Shown here: positions 1-12,500 of the stretch, in pieces | Layout: each line of letters begins with the position of its first letter | How positions within the stretch are numbered: position 1 is the stretch's first letter | DNA from: Pisolithus tinctorius | Taxonomy: Eukaryota > Basidiomycota > Agaricomycetes > Boletales > Pisolithaceae | DNA: 64,000 nucleotides | Direction: 5' to 3' | NCBI GenBank assembly: GCA_024663395.1 | Contig: JANFAH010000012.1 | Span: 558,001-622,000, forward strand | Position numbers and translations under genes: made by a program | The notes under the pieces: model-generated | The model's database searches: none | What the model saw: only the letters and a program-made list of their open reading frames with translations | What the model was told of the DNA's origin: nothing

Positions 1-1919
1 CATTTGGTAAGCTTTCTCTTTCTCGTTTGCTGGTTCTTCATCTAGCAGGGGGTGTGTGCATTTGTGCCATGTTGGGGAGATTTGGGATGGTGTGAATGGT
101 GGGAGGTGATGGGATGAGGTGAGTGAGGTATCAGCCATGAGAAATGAGGCTGATGTAGATGCAAGTGATTCAACAGCATCTTTTGCTGCTGTGTGCCAAA
201 GTGGCCAATGCTGCCATTTCAAGGTGCTGTCACAACTTGAGCCAATGAATGGATTGTCATTGCTGCCCTGGCCAGAGGGTTGACTCATGTGGGGAGTATG
301 TGATGGACCTGGCACAGTACTTGATGGAAATGGGGTGTGTTGGATATCTTCAGCCTTGTTTTGATACTGATGCATAAGAGATGTGATGACACGAACAGGG
401 CTTGGCTGTGGAAGTGGCAGCTGACCTTGAGATGATGTCACCAAGCTTGGGGCCATCATCTCTTTGGTAATGATGTTTCAGTCAAGTGGCCAGACCCCAG
501 TTACCCTGAATGCAGAATGAATGGTTTCAGGGGTGAGTGCTTTGAGACAAGCTCTTTTGTAGATTGTGATGAAGTTATTTTTAGTTATTTTTTGGTGTGT
601 AGAGCTCTCAAAGTTGTCATGTGCCTCTGTCCAATAGTTCTTCAATGGACTGAAGACAATGACATCAAGGCCCTGATAGATGTGAGTGGCATGTGTGGGA
701 TAGCACAAAACATGAATATTACATTCCCTGGCATAATTTAGGAACTCCTTTGTGTAATGGGAGTTATGGCCATCAACAAGGAGAAGACAAGCTCATCCAT
801 GTGCTTTCTCACAGGTTTTGTTGTCAAAGTCTTCAATCCAAAGTCTCCCAATTGCACCATCAGTCCACCCTTTGGGTGAATGAGCAACTCTATAATTATG
901 TGAGTCCTTAGTATTCTAGTTGGAGGCCTGGCAAAGTGAACTCACAAGGCATTCAGAGTATTGTCTTGATGCCAATTTGTTGAAAATGACTTCCCCTCAT
1001 AGATGATAGTTGGCACAATTGATCCACCATCAGCACAGATGGTCACCATCACAGTGATATTTTCACAATTTCCACCCTGCTGCTGATGTTGCATCTTCCT
1101 TTGTGCAGGACCAATGACATGCTGTCAGCATCCATTCCCAGGCTGGAAGCCAGTCTCATCTGCTGCCCAGATGCAGTCCTCGACAATATTATTATCCTTG
1201 ATGGTGCTCTCAAGTAAGTCACACCATGCTTTGTGGGTGTGCTCATTGACTGCCTGCCCACAAGCAGAATCAAGTGGAGAACTCCAGTATGTGCCCAAGC
1301 GCTCTGAGTGCCGATCAAGGAAATGCCCAGTCCAATTCATTCCAACCCCTGTCTCTGGGAAAGAATTGCCAAGTCATGCTTGTAGGAGGGTGTCAACATG
1401 AAATTTGAGCCTCTTGTGACTGAGCAGGAAGCCTCTTGCTGCAAGGTCAAGGCAATACTCCACAATGCTCTCCTCCTCTTCAGATGTAAGCCAGGAATGA
1501 TTTTCCTCATTTGTGTTGGAACATAAAGTGCCCCTGTGGTACTTGACCACTGTGCGATGTTTTGGCTGATTACATAAGCTGAAATAGCGCACCTACTTGT
1601 AGTATTTTCTACTAGTATTCCCTCAGTAGTTTGTTCACTACTGAGGTAGCCTACAGATCTTTCTACAATTTGCTTGTTGACAGCTTCTTCCACCTTGAAG
1701 TCATCTTGTGAGAGTAACCCTGTCAATGGTAATATGCTTCTTCTTCCTGTTCTTCATCTCTTCTTCTGCCTCATGACAAATTGCTTGCAGACTCCTCCAA
1801 TCTTCCTCTGGCTTCTCTTTGTCATCATTCCACAGCTTCATTGCATATGTGAGACCTTCTTCTTGATCAACAATTGCAGTATGTTGCTTTCTGCACTTGG
1901 ATTTTGCATGGCCAGCCAT
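1..1919 (-). pseudogene. Degenerate pogo-like (CENP-B HTH/DDE_1) transposase
   Basis: Fragments on the minus strand read in the order of a pogo-family transposase. The N-terminal segment (about 1919-1701) is basic. It is followed by a CENP-B-type helix-turn-helix stretch (1592-1374; motif EEEESIVEYCLDLAARGFLL). Next comes the segment before the catalytic core (1340-1125) with the DDE_1-like signature W-x-FLDRHSERL and AADETGFQ. The C-terminal part (708-478) has the HATHIYQGLDVIVFSPLKNYW signature and ends GVWPLD. The frame shifts near 1715 and again around 1320-700, so the copy cannot make a full protein. The element probably runs past the left edge of the window, so no terminal repeats can be assigned. 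Transposases of this family cut and paste at TA sites. Confidence in the family is high; the exact frameshifts are not resolved. Confidence 0.75.
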
Positions 1920-2639
1920 AACTTGAGTGGGTTGTAGACTTCGTGCACATTTTTATTTGCCATGATATTTGAGTCCCTACTGACTATTCCATAATAGGGA
2001 TATCTCATGTACTGATAAACAACTCAACATCCTTATTGACTTCCTTCATTGGCATTGCAGTGGCAACATGATGAGTTGCCAATCTCCCAATCAGGTGTTG
2101 GAACCACCAAGTGAAGAAGCAAATGTAAATATTCCATTAGTTAGAATGGCTACAGCATTCATATTCCCTGTAGTAGTTATGAAACTTCATGATTTCAAGG
2201 GTAAAACACTAATCATCAGTCTAATGGTGGTCTTGAGCAAGGCCTATCTTATAGCCAAGCATAGCAAAGTATTGTATTTCATTGCCTCAACCATTGTCTT
2301 ACTTGTTGTGACTGGAATTCACACGTAATTTGTGTTTGGTTCAAGTGTTGGTGGTGGTTCAAGTGCCAGTAGATGACTGTAGTATCTAGTGGTAATTAAT
2401 AATATGTTGCAGAATGCTAGCTAGACATGAGTGTAGAGAAACTGATTGGACACACTCAGCATTGTAGACACAACAGCTTTGATTAACTCTACCTGATCAG
2501 ACATGCTACAAGAATGAGTACATCAGCAAATTAACAAAATCCTATTCACACTATTTCATGCTATTTCGGACTTCTTTTGTGACTTTTGTGACTTTTGAGT
2601 CTCACTGGACATTTCAAAGAATGAAAATAACTCAAAGTG
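1920..2639. other. Gene-poor stretch
   Basis: AT-rich sequence without a recognisable coding region. One 86-codon frame on the plus strand (2068-2328) has a hydrophobic composition but no known motif and no introns around it. I see no repeat structure here. Confidence 0.4.
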
Positions 2640-3419
2640 TTAAAAAAAGTCAGAAAAGTACAGGAAGTATAGTAAAATCACAGAAGTATAAGAAAGTATG
2701 GTATTGCCTTCACCATCAAATGGTGGCAGACCAGCTGGTGGTGCATACGCCATGTCATAAGTAGGGATCTCGTCCATTCTCACACACATCTTCAAAAGAA
2801 AAGGCATGTGAACCAACTCACATGTAAGCACTTCAACTTGCAACTTACTGAGTCCAAAGATGCTTCTGGCCAATCTTTCCTCCTTTTGAGTGGTTTTGGG
2901 GCACTTCTTCTCGAAGAAAATGAGGGCTGTGGGGGGGTGCTCGAGCAATGTGGAGTCCATGGCGAGAAGGGTGTTGGGAACGGAGACGATGGCAGCAACA
3001 GTCCTACATTCGTAGGGTGTACAGTGGTTACTGCACAATTGAAGGTTCAAACGAACGGAAACAACAGCAGTAGTAGTTCTACATTTGTAGGGTATACAAT
3101 TGTTAGTCAAAACCAGTTGCCCACAAGACATCGCAGGTACCATACACTGAGCCAGAGTAACCAAACAATCAAGGAAATGCAGAATGATATGATGAATTGG
3201 GTCACCATAGGGGCAGCAAAAACTGTAAACAGCAGGGGGGGACAGCCGTGCTTCCTCTTCGAATGGCTGCAACTCTATATCTCTGGCATGCGTAAGGCAA
3301 ATGTCATCAGTCACCTCATGGATGGATGGGCCTCCAGCGGTGGTGTGGGTCATGCTGATTCTGTTGCTGCCATTCCTGACTCTATGCCCTCTGTCGCTGA
3401 GTTCTTCACAGCCCATCAT
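2640..3419 (-). CDS. Unrecognised open frame, possibly chance
   Basis: A 259-codon frame is open on the minus strand, and a 255-codon frame overlaps it on the plus strand, so at most one is real. The minus-strand product contains two imperfect copies of a C-x-PY-x-CRT motif. They come from a diverged direct DNA repeat of about 75 bp (about 2985-3030 and 3059-3105). No domain is recognised. It may be the 3' part of a transposon-derived gene, or coding by chance over a repeat. Confidence 0.2.
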   Translation of the reverse strand: MMGCEELSDRGHRVRNGSNRISMTHTTAGGPSIHEVTDDICLTHARDIELQPFEEEARLSPPAVYSFCCPYGDPIHHIILHFLDCLVTLAQCMVPAMSCGQLVLTNNCIPYKCRTTTAVVSVRLNLQLCSNHCTPYECRTVAAIVSVPNTLLAMDSTLLEHPPTALIFFEKKCPKTTQKEERLARSIFGLSKLQVEVLTCELVHMPFLLKMCVRMDEIPTYDMAYAPPAGLPPFDGEGNTILSYTSVILLYFLYFSDFF

Positions 3420-3753
3420 TTATTAGTTTTCATCGCACACATTAACAGACAATATCACGTACCGATCGACCCCACCAAACTTCCAACTCCAGAGGTCAGT
3501 CTCGTCATCCTATGTGACTGCTTGATCCTGGCATATTTCCACATTCTCCTCGTGTGTTTCATGCCTGTTCGGTAAGAGTTTCATTAGTTATACACATAAA
3601 GAATACCCTGACACTCACAAATAGTTGTAGATTAGGGTTTAGGTGGAATTCTGTGTGAAGGTGAGCAAGGGGAGGCCTGGGAGCGGGAAATGAACACCAT
3701 ACGAGGAAATAGGAGTTAGTGAGTTGAACAACTTCACATGTCATAACTCGTGG

Positions 3754-5255
3754 CTAGGATGCAATTTCGAACACATGATGGTCAGCAAATCTATTCACAT
3801 AATAATAATAAAACTTGTCATATGATTTGTTAGGCTTGACACTCTCTGGGTCAATTTGGTGGCTTGCATATATAGGGATGAGTTGAGCTGCATGATAGAT
3901 GGTATCGATGTGGATGATAGCGACATCTTGAGCATTGCGTGTACGAACTATCCACATCCCTGTGTTAGTGTCTGGGCCATCTCCTACATGGTCAAACCAA
4001 CGTATGATCACGCAAGGATACTCTGTGCCTAGGTACTTGAAAGAAAAAAAAACACAGAACACGAGCAATGTCCAGCCCAAGCATGCCCTCTGCATGAGGA
4101 TCAGTTACAATGAAGACACAGTCATAATGGGGGCCTTCATTCCTCCACATAGGGGAACAACATATATGTTCGCGATGCATGCCATGGAGGCCACTCACAT
4201 CACTGGGTGCATAGAACATCGAGGATGCAGAGTTGTAGACACAGACAGATCCATCATAAAAGGGACATTCATCCAAGGGGACATCTTCTGGATCGCAATC
4301 GTCATGCTGAAGCTGTGATTGAAGAAAATGGCGCAAGATATCGAGGAGCTGGGGTATGTTGAGTTCAGTTGCTAGGTCCTTCATATTCCTCGCACATGTA
4401 CATTCTATGATCAACAGATTAGAATTCATACGCATGAAGCTATGAGCAAAGGCATACAGTAGGTCCGGGCCAATGATATGTGGGCCTCAACTGACATAGG
4501 AGAGTCGTCCATATTGCCTGTGTCTTCTTCGAAATTTGCTGTGGGTTCATCAGTACCGTCTTCGCAGTCCTGATTGTTTGACACATCATGGTCAGTCTCA
4601 TTATCTGTGTGGTTGGTGAATAGTGGATTGCTGCCTAACTCGAGCAACAAGGCAGCCCAGATTTCAAGCAACATGTCGATTTGGTTCACTGGCATTTCTG
4701 CATGTTTGAAAAGAAACTCGGCTAGTTTGAATTCTAATTGATTGTAGTATGGAGCCCAATCATCCGGCGATCCCTGTATACGAAGCGGCGGCGGAGCATC
4801 ATCTGGTAGAAAATGGCCCTGGGAGTCACATCTTCATGCTGTAATAAATTGTATGAGTAGAGGTAGGATAATGTGTGTGTAGGCTTACCGTTAAGACCTG
4901 CATGATAATTGTGGTAATCCTTGTTGCCAGGACCAACAAATTTTGTGATTGTTCCGTCTGGTTCCTGATCCAATGTCATGCTGCAGCTGAAGTCATGTGG
5001 ACCATCATCATAATCTAGAACATGTTCAGCTACTGGGGGTATGGTGTTTAAACCATGGTCCTGTTCAGAGTAACCGCAAGACCCTCGAAAGCAGTTGAGG
5101 CGCAGATGGCTGTGCTTGTGCTGAGTGAGCCCTGACCAGTTTTTGAACCAACAGTTGCAGCCTGGCACATCACAAGGAAGATGGAGGGCACTGAATTTTG
5201 TCTGTTGAGAGCTTCGGGTGCTGCCTCCGCATGGCAACATTTTGATGGTAAACAA
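3754..5255 (-). pseudogene. Internally deleted Plavaka-type transposase
   Basis: The 5' part (5255-4734) encodes a C2H2-like finger (CDVPGCNCWFKNWSGLTQHKHSH) of the kind that starts Plavaka transposases. It is followed by a helical segment (4695-4640, MPVNQIDMLLEIWAALL). The 3' part (4435-3754) encodes the family C-terminus: YNSASSMFYAPSDVSG, MWRNEGPHYDCVFIV, then IRWFDHVGDGPDTNTGMWIV and VNRFADHHVFEI. The catalytic core of several hundred residues, normally between these parts, is absent. The reading frame also shifts near 4060-4095 in an A/T-rich run (RVLCFFFF versus FCVFFSFKY). This is therefore a non-autonomous relic. Assignment rests on recognised family motifs; no terminal repeats were found. 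Confidence 0.7.
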
Positions 5256-5507
5256 ACACGTTTAGGGACCCTTGCATGATCAGTAAATGGTCAGAAACCT
5301 AAGTTAGGCGGAACTTTGCATGTTTGTTTGCAAGGAAAGAGACCCTGTAGTGCATTTGTTTGCAAGGAAAACTTCTTGCATAAAAAAACAACAGGTTCAA
5401 ACTCACCTTGTGCTGCCTTCGCCTCCTCCCATGCATGACAAGTATTATGTCAGCTTCTTCTAATATTTGTCTGTGATGAGAAAAGGCCAACCTGCATCCA
5501 GGGAGGA
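5256..5507. other. Spacer between two transposon relics
   Basis: About 250 bp separating the Plavaka remnant from the next plus-strand relic. It contains a short direct repeat of TTGTTTGCAAGGAAA (about 5327-5370). Confidence 0.35.
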
Positions 5508-8500
5508 TTGTTCTCGAAGTGCGGACTCAATGGCATACCCCAGCCCAGAAGAAGGCTGATGACTTGCGCATGCAGGAAGTTATCGATGCTCAGGCAGCTG
5601 CTATCCAGCAGGCTCACACCCGAGTCAGGGAGATGGAAACTGCCATGGAGGTCAGGCAGGTTATCCAAGGTGCTGCCAAAGCAAAGCCAGTCTGACTGAG
5701 ACAGGCGCCTGCCAGTAGAGATCCTGGCCAGGAAATCAGCCCTCCTGTTGTGATGGAGACCAGACAGGCAATCCAGGTCGCTGCTAAAGCGAAGTCAGTC
5801 AGACCAAGACGGGGGCCTGTCAGCCTTCAAGGAAAACCTGGAAATATAGTCGTCCAACCTCATGGTGAAGGTGAGGACATTTCGGTTATGTCATCCAATC
5901 GCAGACACTGATAACATATCAGTTGAAGTTGCTGATATGGAAGTCGACACTCACCAGGTAACTGCTCCTGCTATTGCAGACTATACAAGCAACAAGTCAC
6001 AGAGTGGGAGAACAGCTAGCTGCATGCTGAGAAGGCAAGGTGCAGTTGCTGACCTTGATCTGCTGGCAAATGTGGCGTTGACACGTGGATCCAATGAAAC
6101 CTCCCAGCAGACGTACATTCTTATTTTCAACTGTTTGATGCCAGATGCTGCTACTTACTGAGTCAACTTTGTTTTGGCTGAACCTCACCTGGAATGCTCT
6201 CAGTACCCCAGACTACCCAAACACCAACTTCAACCGCCAGGTCCATCATTAGGTCAAGGACGTCCCAACTGGGCTGATGCCACGATCCAACAGACTACCA
6301 ACTTCCATCCCTTCTTTGACAAGCAGAGCTACTACCACTGTCAACTCCAATACAAGCCTAGCATACCAGGTATGTGCTACATTATCAAGTAGGATCAGTC
6401 ATGTTCAACATCTTCAATCAGGGAAAGATGCCTGCACCAACCCACTGCGTGGACAAAGAGGAATTAGAAGACCAACCAGCTTTCTCTGTCAAGGTTGTAG
6501 GTCATGACAAATTCAAGGTATGTCTCTTGATGCAAATTGACTGTTGCATTATATTGCTTTTAGGTGGTTGCGAGCACGGCTAACGATATAGAGAGCGACA
6601 ATGAATTCAATCAGCTCATTTTCGAGGAGGTGCAGACTGGCTCGAAGCACAAGTATTTGGATCGTGACGACACCGACTATGTTACCTCATCCGAGGTTGA
6701 GGACTTTGATGATGAATACTTTGACTTGAGGATCACAATTTGAACTCTTGTATGTTGCCTGCTAAGGAATTGCGTGTCGTGATGGTACATTTTTTTATCT
6801 ATTTGAACTGTACATTAACTCTTCTGGAATCACAGACCAATAAGGGAGTAGACAAACCAAAGAAATCAAAGGTCGACAGGGATGCAGACCAAGAATCAGG
6901 ACAGAGGAGCACTACAGCAAGTCAAGCGCCTTCAATGAGGACCATGGGCAAGGCCAGCAAATGCTCCTGTTACTGAAGCCAAGATCTGCCTTCTGTGCTG
7001 ATGACAGGCAAGATGTGGGCGAAAGAAATTATGCCTGCTCTCCTTGTGTGGGCTGGAAGCTTAGCTGACCCTTGGACAATCTCAGATGAAGAACTCATAC
7101 AGTCGCTGCAAATCATTATCCTAACCATTGCTCCGGACTTCGAGGACCTGAATGACATTTGTCCTGGGATGGTGGTCTTTAATATTGTATTGTTAGTATT
7201 ATTTACCTTGCTACTTGACTCATGCTTCCTTGGACAGGCATGTCAACGACTCTGCCAGTGGCACAGCAACTTTGGGTCCACTGCAATCACTCTTATCACT
7301 CACTTCCTTGTCTTGGATCCAGAAATTGGCATGCCATCTCTTACTCAGGCCCAGGAACTCTGTTCTAAGCTGTTGGAAGGCTTTGCATTTTTATATTCAG
7401 ACCAAGATTCTCGCAAACTGGAGAACATTTTCCAGTCATACTTTGTATTATACCTCCTTGGCCATGCACATCTGCAGCCCTGTGCTGATTCTCCTGATGT
7501 CCCAAAACTGAAGATCAGGGAATTGAAAAATACAGGCATCAAAGGTATGCTAGCCCTTACCTGTGCCGTGGTAATGTATTGCATTTTAGCCCTAGACAGT
7601 CAGCTAACTTATTCTCTTTAGTTGCACTGTACCCTTCCCCTGTTCAAAACTGGCAAACTGCAAATTGACGCTAAGCACATGTCCTTCAGAAAGGCAGCTA
7701 TCAAGATCCCACTCAAGGTGAACAAGGCAACCGGGAAGGAGTTGTCAGCTGTTTCAGCATTCTCTGAGCAGAATTGTGGCCCCCACACCAGGCAATATGC
7801 TATAGCCATCGCTAAGTGTGACAATGCTGTGCTCCGTAACATTGTTATGGGAGCAACTATGCTCATTCCATACAGTATGGATTGCATGTCAGAGGGAGGG
7901 AGCTTTCAACATGGGGAGGACGATGTCAACGATTTAATTGCCACTCTTTGTAAGTCACATCGTTATTTATGCACACTACTAACAAGTCATTGATAGGATC
8001 CCACAATTTGGACGTGCTCTCATTCTCTCCCCCCTTCTGCCCTGAGTCACTCGTTGCCAACTACAATCATTGAATTAATTGTGTCTTTTTTTGTGCTTAC
8101 TTGAGTCACCCTTGTTTTGGATTGTCGTAGGCCTACACTCATTTAATGTTTCAGTGCCGCACTGCTTTATCATGAATGCATCACATTTTATGTGAGCTGA
8201 ACAAAAGTGAAAATAGTGAGAATAATTGCTAAGAAAGTTGCAGTTGATGACAAGTCAGATAGTAGTAATAGTGGGAAAATAGCATAAATAATCAAAAAAT
8301 AGTACAAAAAATAGTGTGGATAGTAAATGAACCTACTAAAAAGACTATTATTTCTTTTCTGACTATTTTGGTGTGAATAGGACATAAATAGTATGAATAG
8401 TATGCAAAATAGCAATGTGTGAATTTGCTGATGCTTGTGCCCTGCTTTTGCTGTTTCAGGACCCAAAGGGGTTGTTGGATGATGAGAAGATGCAGGCAAT

Positions 8501-8585
8501 CTGCACTTCTACTCAGGCAGCCACAGCAAAGTTCACCAAGCATGCCTTGAAGGATTTCTTTGACTGCCAAAGAGTCAAAACTTAA
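5508..8585 (+). pseudogene. Multi-exon transposon-associated gene of unknown function, probably decayed
   Basis: Plus-strand fragments joined by intron-like gaps match a family that is common in Agaricomycete genomes and usually sits next to transposons. The clearest part is 7010-7620, with WAGSLADPW, CQRLCQWHSNFGSTA and SYFVLYLLGHAHL. It is followed at 7622-7950 by KIPLKVNKATGKEL and an AIAKCDNAVLR segment. An alanine/glutamine-rich region with a repeated AKAKPV/AKAKSV unit lies at about 5560-5850. Stops interrupt this part (for example at 5695). GT-AG gaps are visible, for instance at 7185-7236. The 3' end, ending CQRVKT before TAA at about 8583, follows a diverged, AT-rich stretch. The function of the family is unknown to me and I assign no domain name. 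Confidence 0.45.
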
Positions 8586-9580
8586 TAAAACTTGTCACTA
8601 CTCAGATCCCTAGTCAGTTATATGCAGTGTATTCAGGAATTTTCAGCATGTGTAGTTGTAGATATAACGGGAACTACAGTGTACACACAAGCTCTCGGGG
8701 TGAGACGTAATCGATTGTAATTGGCATCCTACCATGTCTGCAAGAATGGTGTAGCATGCTGACCATATAGCTAGTAATTAGAGCAGGGAAGAGGGAGAAT
8801 TTGGGTAAGCGACTTGCCACAGTTTTTTATGCACGGATGCACGTACAGGTGGTCCATTGCAAGGAAAACTGCGGTGGGGTAGGGTCCCTGGCTTCTATCA
8901 CTTTCAAATTGCACCATGCCACCTTCAGGTGAGGCTTCCAAAACGGCAAAAGGATGGGCTGTCTTTACATGCTGGAGATAATCGATTGACGCCCTTCCCA
9001 AGTGATCACAACGTTGTGGGCTCCATTGGAGTCTGCGACTTCCATATGACTTGTCTCAAGCCATCAGAAACCTGATTATCTACTCACATGAGCTGGGCAC
9101 GACCGGATGACCGGTGCCAGGCACTCTAGTCTTTTGGTAACCAATTTAAATTCGGGGCGTCTTCGCATCCATACGTGAGCCGTGGATGGCATATTACGGA
9201 AACTAGAGCACGCGTTCATCCACTACTTACATAGATACATTTGCAAGACGTCATGTCCGCCGAATGCAAGAACAGGAAAAAAGCACTGGGCTATCGGTGC
9301 CTGTGCTGAGTTCAGGGTCAGTTATCCGAAAATCCACTTGCACCCCGCCAGAACGTGTCCACTCACCTGATGTTACCACGGCATTGAGATATCTTTGTCG
9401 CATGCAGACGCTAGCCAATATCGCTAGTCCGCTGTATGTATCACATCCTACCTCTGGGATTGGATGATTGTAGGTAGACATGCCGATACATCACCACGAC
9501 TTCCTTCAACACGTTTTCGCCAACCCTTTCCCTATACGTGATTTCCGCAGACCCGAAAACGCCGGAACCTGGGGGGTCGT
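8586..9580. other. Intergenic region upstream of the HET fusion gene
   Basis: About 1 kb without a recognisable gene. Frames here are short and overlap on both strands. It probably holds the promoter of the downstream WD40-TPR-HET gene; I see no convincing TATA box. Confidence 0.4.
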
Positions 9581-12500
9581 ATGATGAGGCTCAGGGATTA
9601 TACCAAAGTGGTAATGCTCCACCGCCAAACCTTCGTCGACACCCTGACCGGTACATGGCTTGAGAGATGTATGGTCCGTATATTAAATACCGCGAGCGAG
9701 TCTACGACAGCACCGTTCTTTCCCCCTCTAAACTCTAGGACGAGCGGTTGTGTTGGCGAGCTCGCTAGCGATAACGATGGGTACGTACCAGCAGCCAGAG
9801 AGACTGAGGCAGCCCTATTGACAGCTCGATGAAGGTGCGAAACGAATTGAATTGGTAACTCACAGTAATGTGGTCGCCGTCACCTTTGTGGGTGAAAGTC
9901 AGGTCGTAGGAGGACATGAGGAAGGTGAAATTCGTCGATGGAACATTACAGACGGACAGCAACAAGGTCCAACCATCCGAGCCGAACAGGGCTATGTCTG
10001 CTCCATTGTCGTCTCCCAGGATGGCCGGTGGATGGTAACTGGAGACTCGGGCCAAAAGGCAATCGTCTGGAACACGGCTACTCTTCAGAAAGTGCGCGAG
10101 TTCTCAGAACACGGCAACTCGGTATTGGGGGTCGATATCTCGAGCGACTGCACTAAAATCGCCTCTGTGGACTTCAACAACGTCCAGATATTCGGCACCG
10201 CTTCCAGCAAACGGCTCCTTCCTCCCCTCACACACCCTCACGTTGTCGGTGTCAAGTTCTCCCCAGATGGCAGTCGGTTTGCTACCGCCTCGCGTGATCA
10301 CGGCTTCCGCGTCTACAATACCCACAATGGCGATATCTTGTTCGATTCAGGTCAAAAGGGTTCAACCGGTTCATGGTCACGCTCTCCGTTGGCCTGGTCA
10401 TTTGATGGCCAACAACTGTTCGTCGCGTGTACAAGCAAGATCGCTTGTTTCGACCTTTCTGAGTCTTCGTATTCAGAATGGTCGATCCACGCAAACTCCT
10501 CCTCTCAACTGGTGGCTATAGCATCCAACGGCAGATTCATTGCATGTTCCGCGGGCTCATCGGTTACGCTATGGGATTGCATGTCCCACAAACAAATCAG
10601 TAGCATTGTCTTACATGCTGCAGAGATCCTCTGCCTCACTCTCTCACTATGCGGGGCGTACCTTGCATGCGGACTGGATGGCGGGAAAATCACAATCCAC
10701 AATCTCAGAGATGTCCTTCCCCCAAAGTGTTTCAACGGTGGTGTAAGTGTACATGCACTAATTTTGAAGCCCATCGCTAACAATCGTTACGGTTGGCAAC
10801 TCCATGCTACTTAGCTTCCACTCGTACAAGTGAGTGAAGCAATCCTCAAATCATGGTCACGGGGCGACACGATGAACACCGAAAGGCTACTCTCAGAAGA
10901 GATCACAACTGCTTCAACCCCTAAATACTATGTGCTTGCGAACCGTGCTCTTATAAGGGTGCGTTTGAATCATTTGGCGCCTGCGATAGAGGACGCCAAG
11001 GAGGTCAGTCTGCTTTCTCTATTTCATGTGCATGTTTGCTCATATATGCATCTCAAGTCCCTCCGGGTTCAGCCATCGCCTATGGGCTATATCTCGATGG
11101 CGATTGCTCTACTTGGCCAGGGCGATCGAGAGGGTGCCCTATGCGCATTTGACCATGTCTTTCATGATTGTGAGCTTGACGATAACAGATTTCTCTTACT
11201 ACTAAAGGTGTGCGAGGTGATCTAGACCATTCTCACAATTCATCCATGCTCCCCTCAGTCGATCCTTGTGTTTGAATCCGGAAATCAAGAGGAGGCGATA
11301 TCGCGCGTAGAGCACCTTGCTTCGAGAGCGAACGATATTAACGATAACGACGCTACCTACCTTTACACACAGGCATGTGCTTCGCGCGATGCAGATATAT
11401 AAGTATCACCGCTGATACATTCCGCAGGTCCTTGGAGTTATGTGTGTGAAGAAGAGAGATTACGGACGTGCGATACCCTTGATCGAGCGCGCGAAGGATC
11501 TAGCCCCAAAGGGCAAACAATGTCCTCCGCTAGTGACAATTTCACTTGTAGGTCTGCTACCATTACCATCTGTTGATCTAACCATCCTTGAAGATATTTG
11601 GGTGGAGTTTCAATGGGTTAGACATCGTCGCTCAGCAACGTCTATGTGAGACCTTGTATGCTGAAGAACGTACTGCCGAAGCCGTGGATATTCTCCTCAA
11701 CATCACTAGAACATCAGACGAGGAGATTCGAGGGGGAAAGGCAATTGCGGACTGGGTTGCAGGTACGTCTTGTGGCCGTCAGTCTTGTTGACTCATACAT
11801 TACATACTGACTGTCATCAGATTTCACCAAAAAATGCGCTGCGACGCTGGAGCGTGTCGGCGATGAAGCTTTTCGAGCTGCCAAACATGATGATGCGATA
11901 ATACAATACTCTGCTGCGTTATCCCTCGGTCCTCCAAGTCCTGCCGGTCTGCTTATCAAGCGTAGCAAAGTTCGAGCAGCAAAAGCGTTGTGGGAGGATG
12001 CACTGCAGGATGCAGACGAGGTATGCATGGTATCCTTGTATGGTTCGGTTGGTTCCCTACACTTCGTTGCATAGGCGGTAAAAGTGGACCCCTCCAGTCC
12101 TTGGGGCTACGAGGCCAAGCACGTGGCGCTTCACGGAGCGAAGCGGTATAAAGAAGCGATCGAGGCTTTCGCGGCCATGCTCCAGACAATTGAACAGTCC
12201 AATGACTTTACAATCAAGCGTATGTACCTCTTGTATGAATCTCACACCCACAAATGACAGTTTCACAGAACTGCGCAAGAACTACATTTCGCCATCCCAA
12301 GTAATTGGGGTTATTGATCCTATCGTTCGCGAGATTCTCAAAAACTGTCCCCTTGTCGTCATCGATGTCGCCTCCGGTTGCCTTTGCGACAGCTCTGAGC
12401 GGATGCGTATCTTCAAAGCTGATCCATCGTTCAAAGAGCTTGTTTCATCCATGACGACAGAAATAGACAAAGTACGGATCCTACGAGTGGCTTCAGGCTT

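Noticed and set aside
2808..3575. A 255-codon plus-strand frame
   Set aside because: It overlaps the 259-codon minus-strand frame over a diverged repeat, has no recognisable domain and a low-complexity composition, so it is not listed as a gene.
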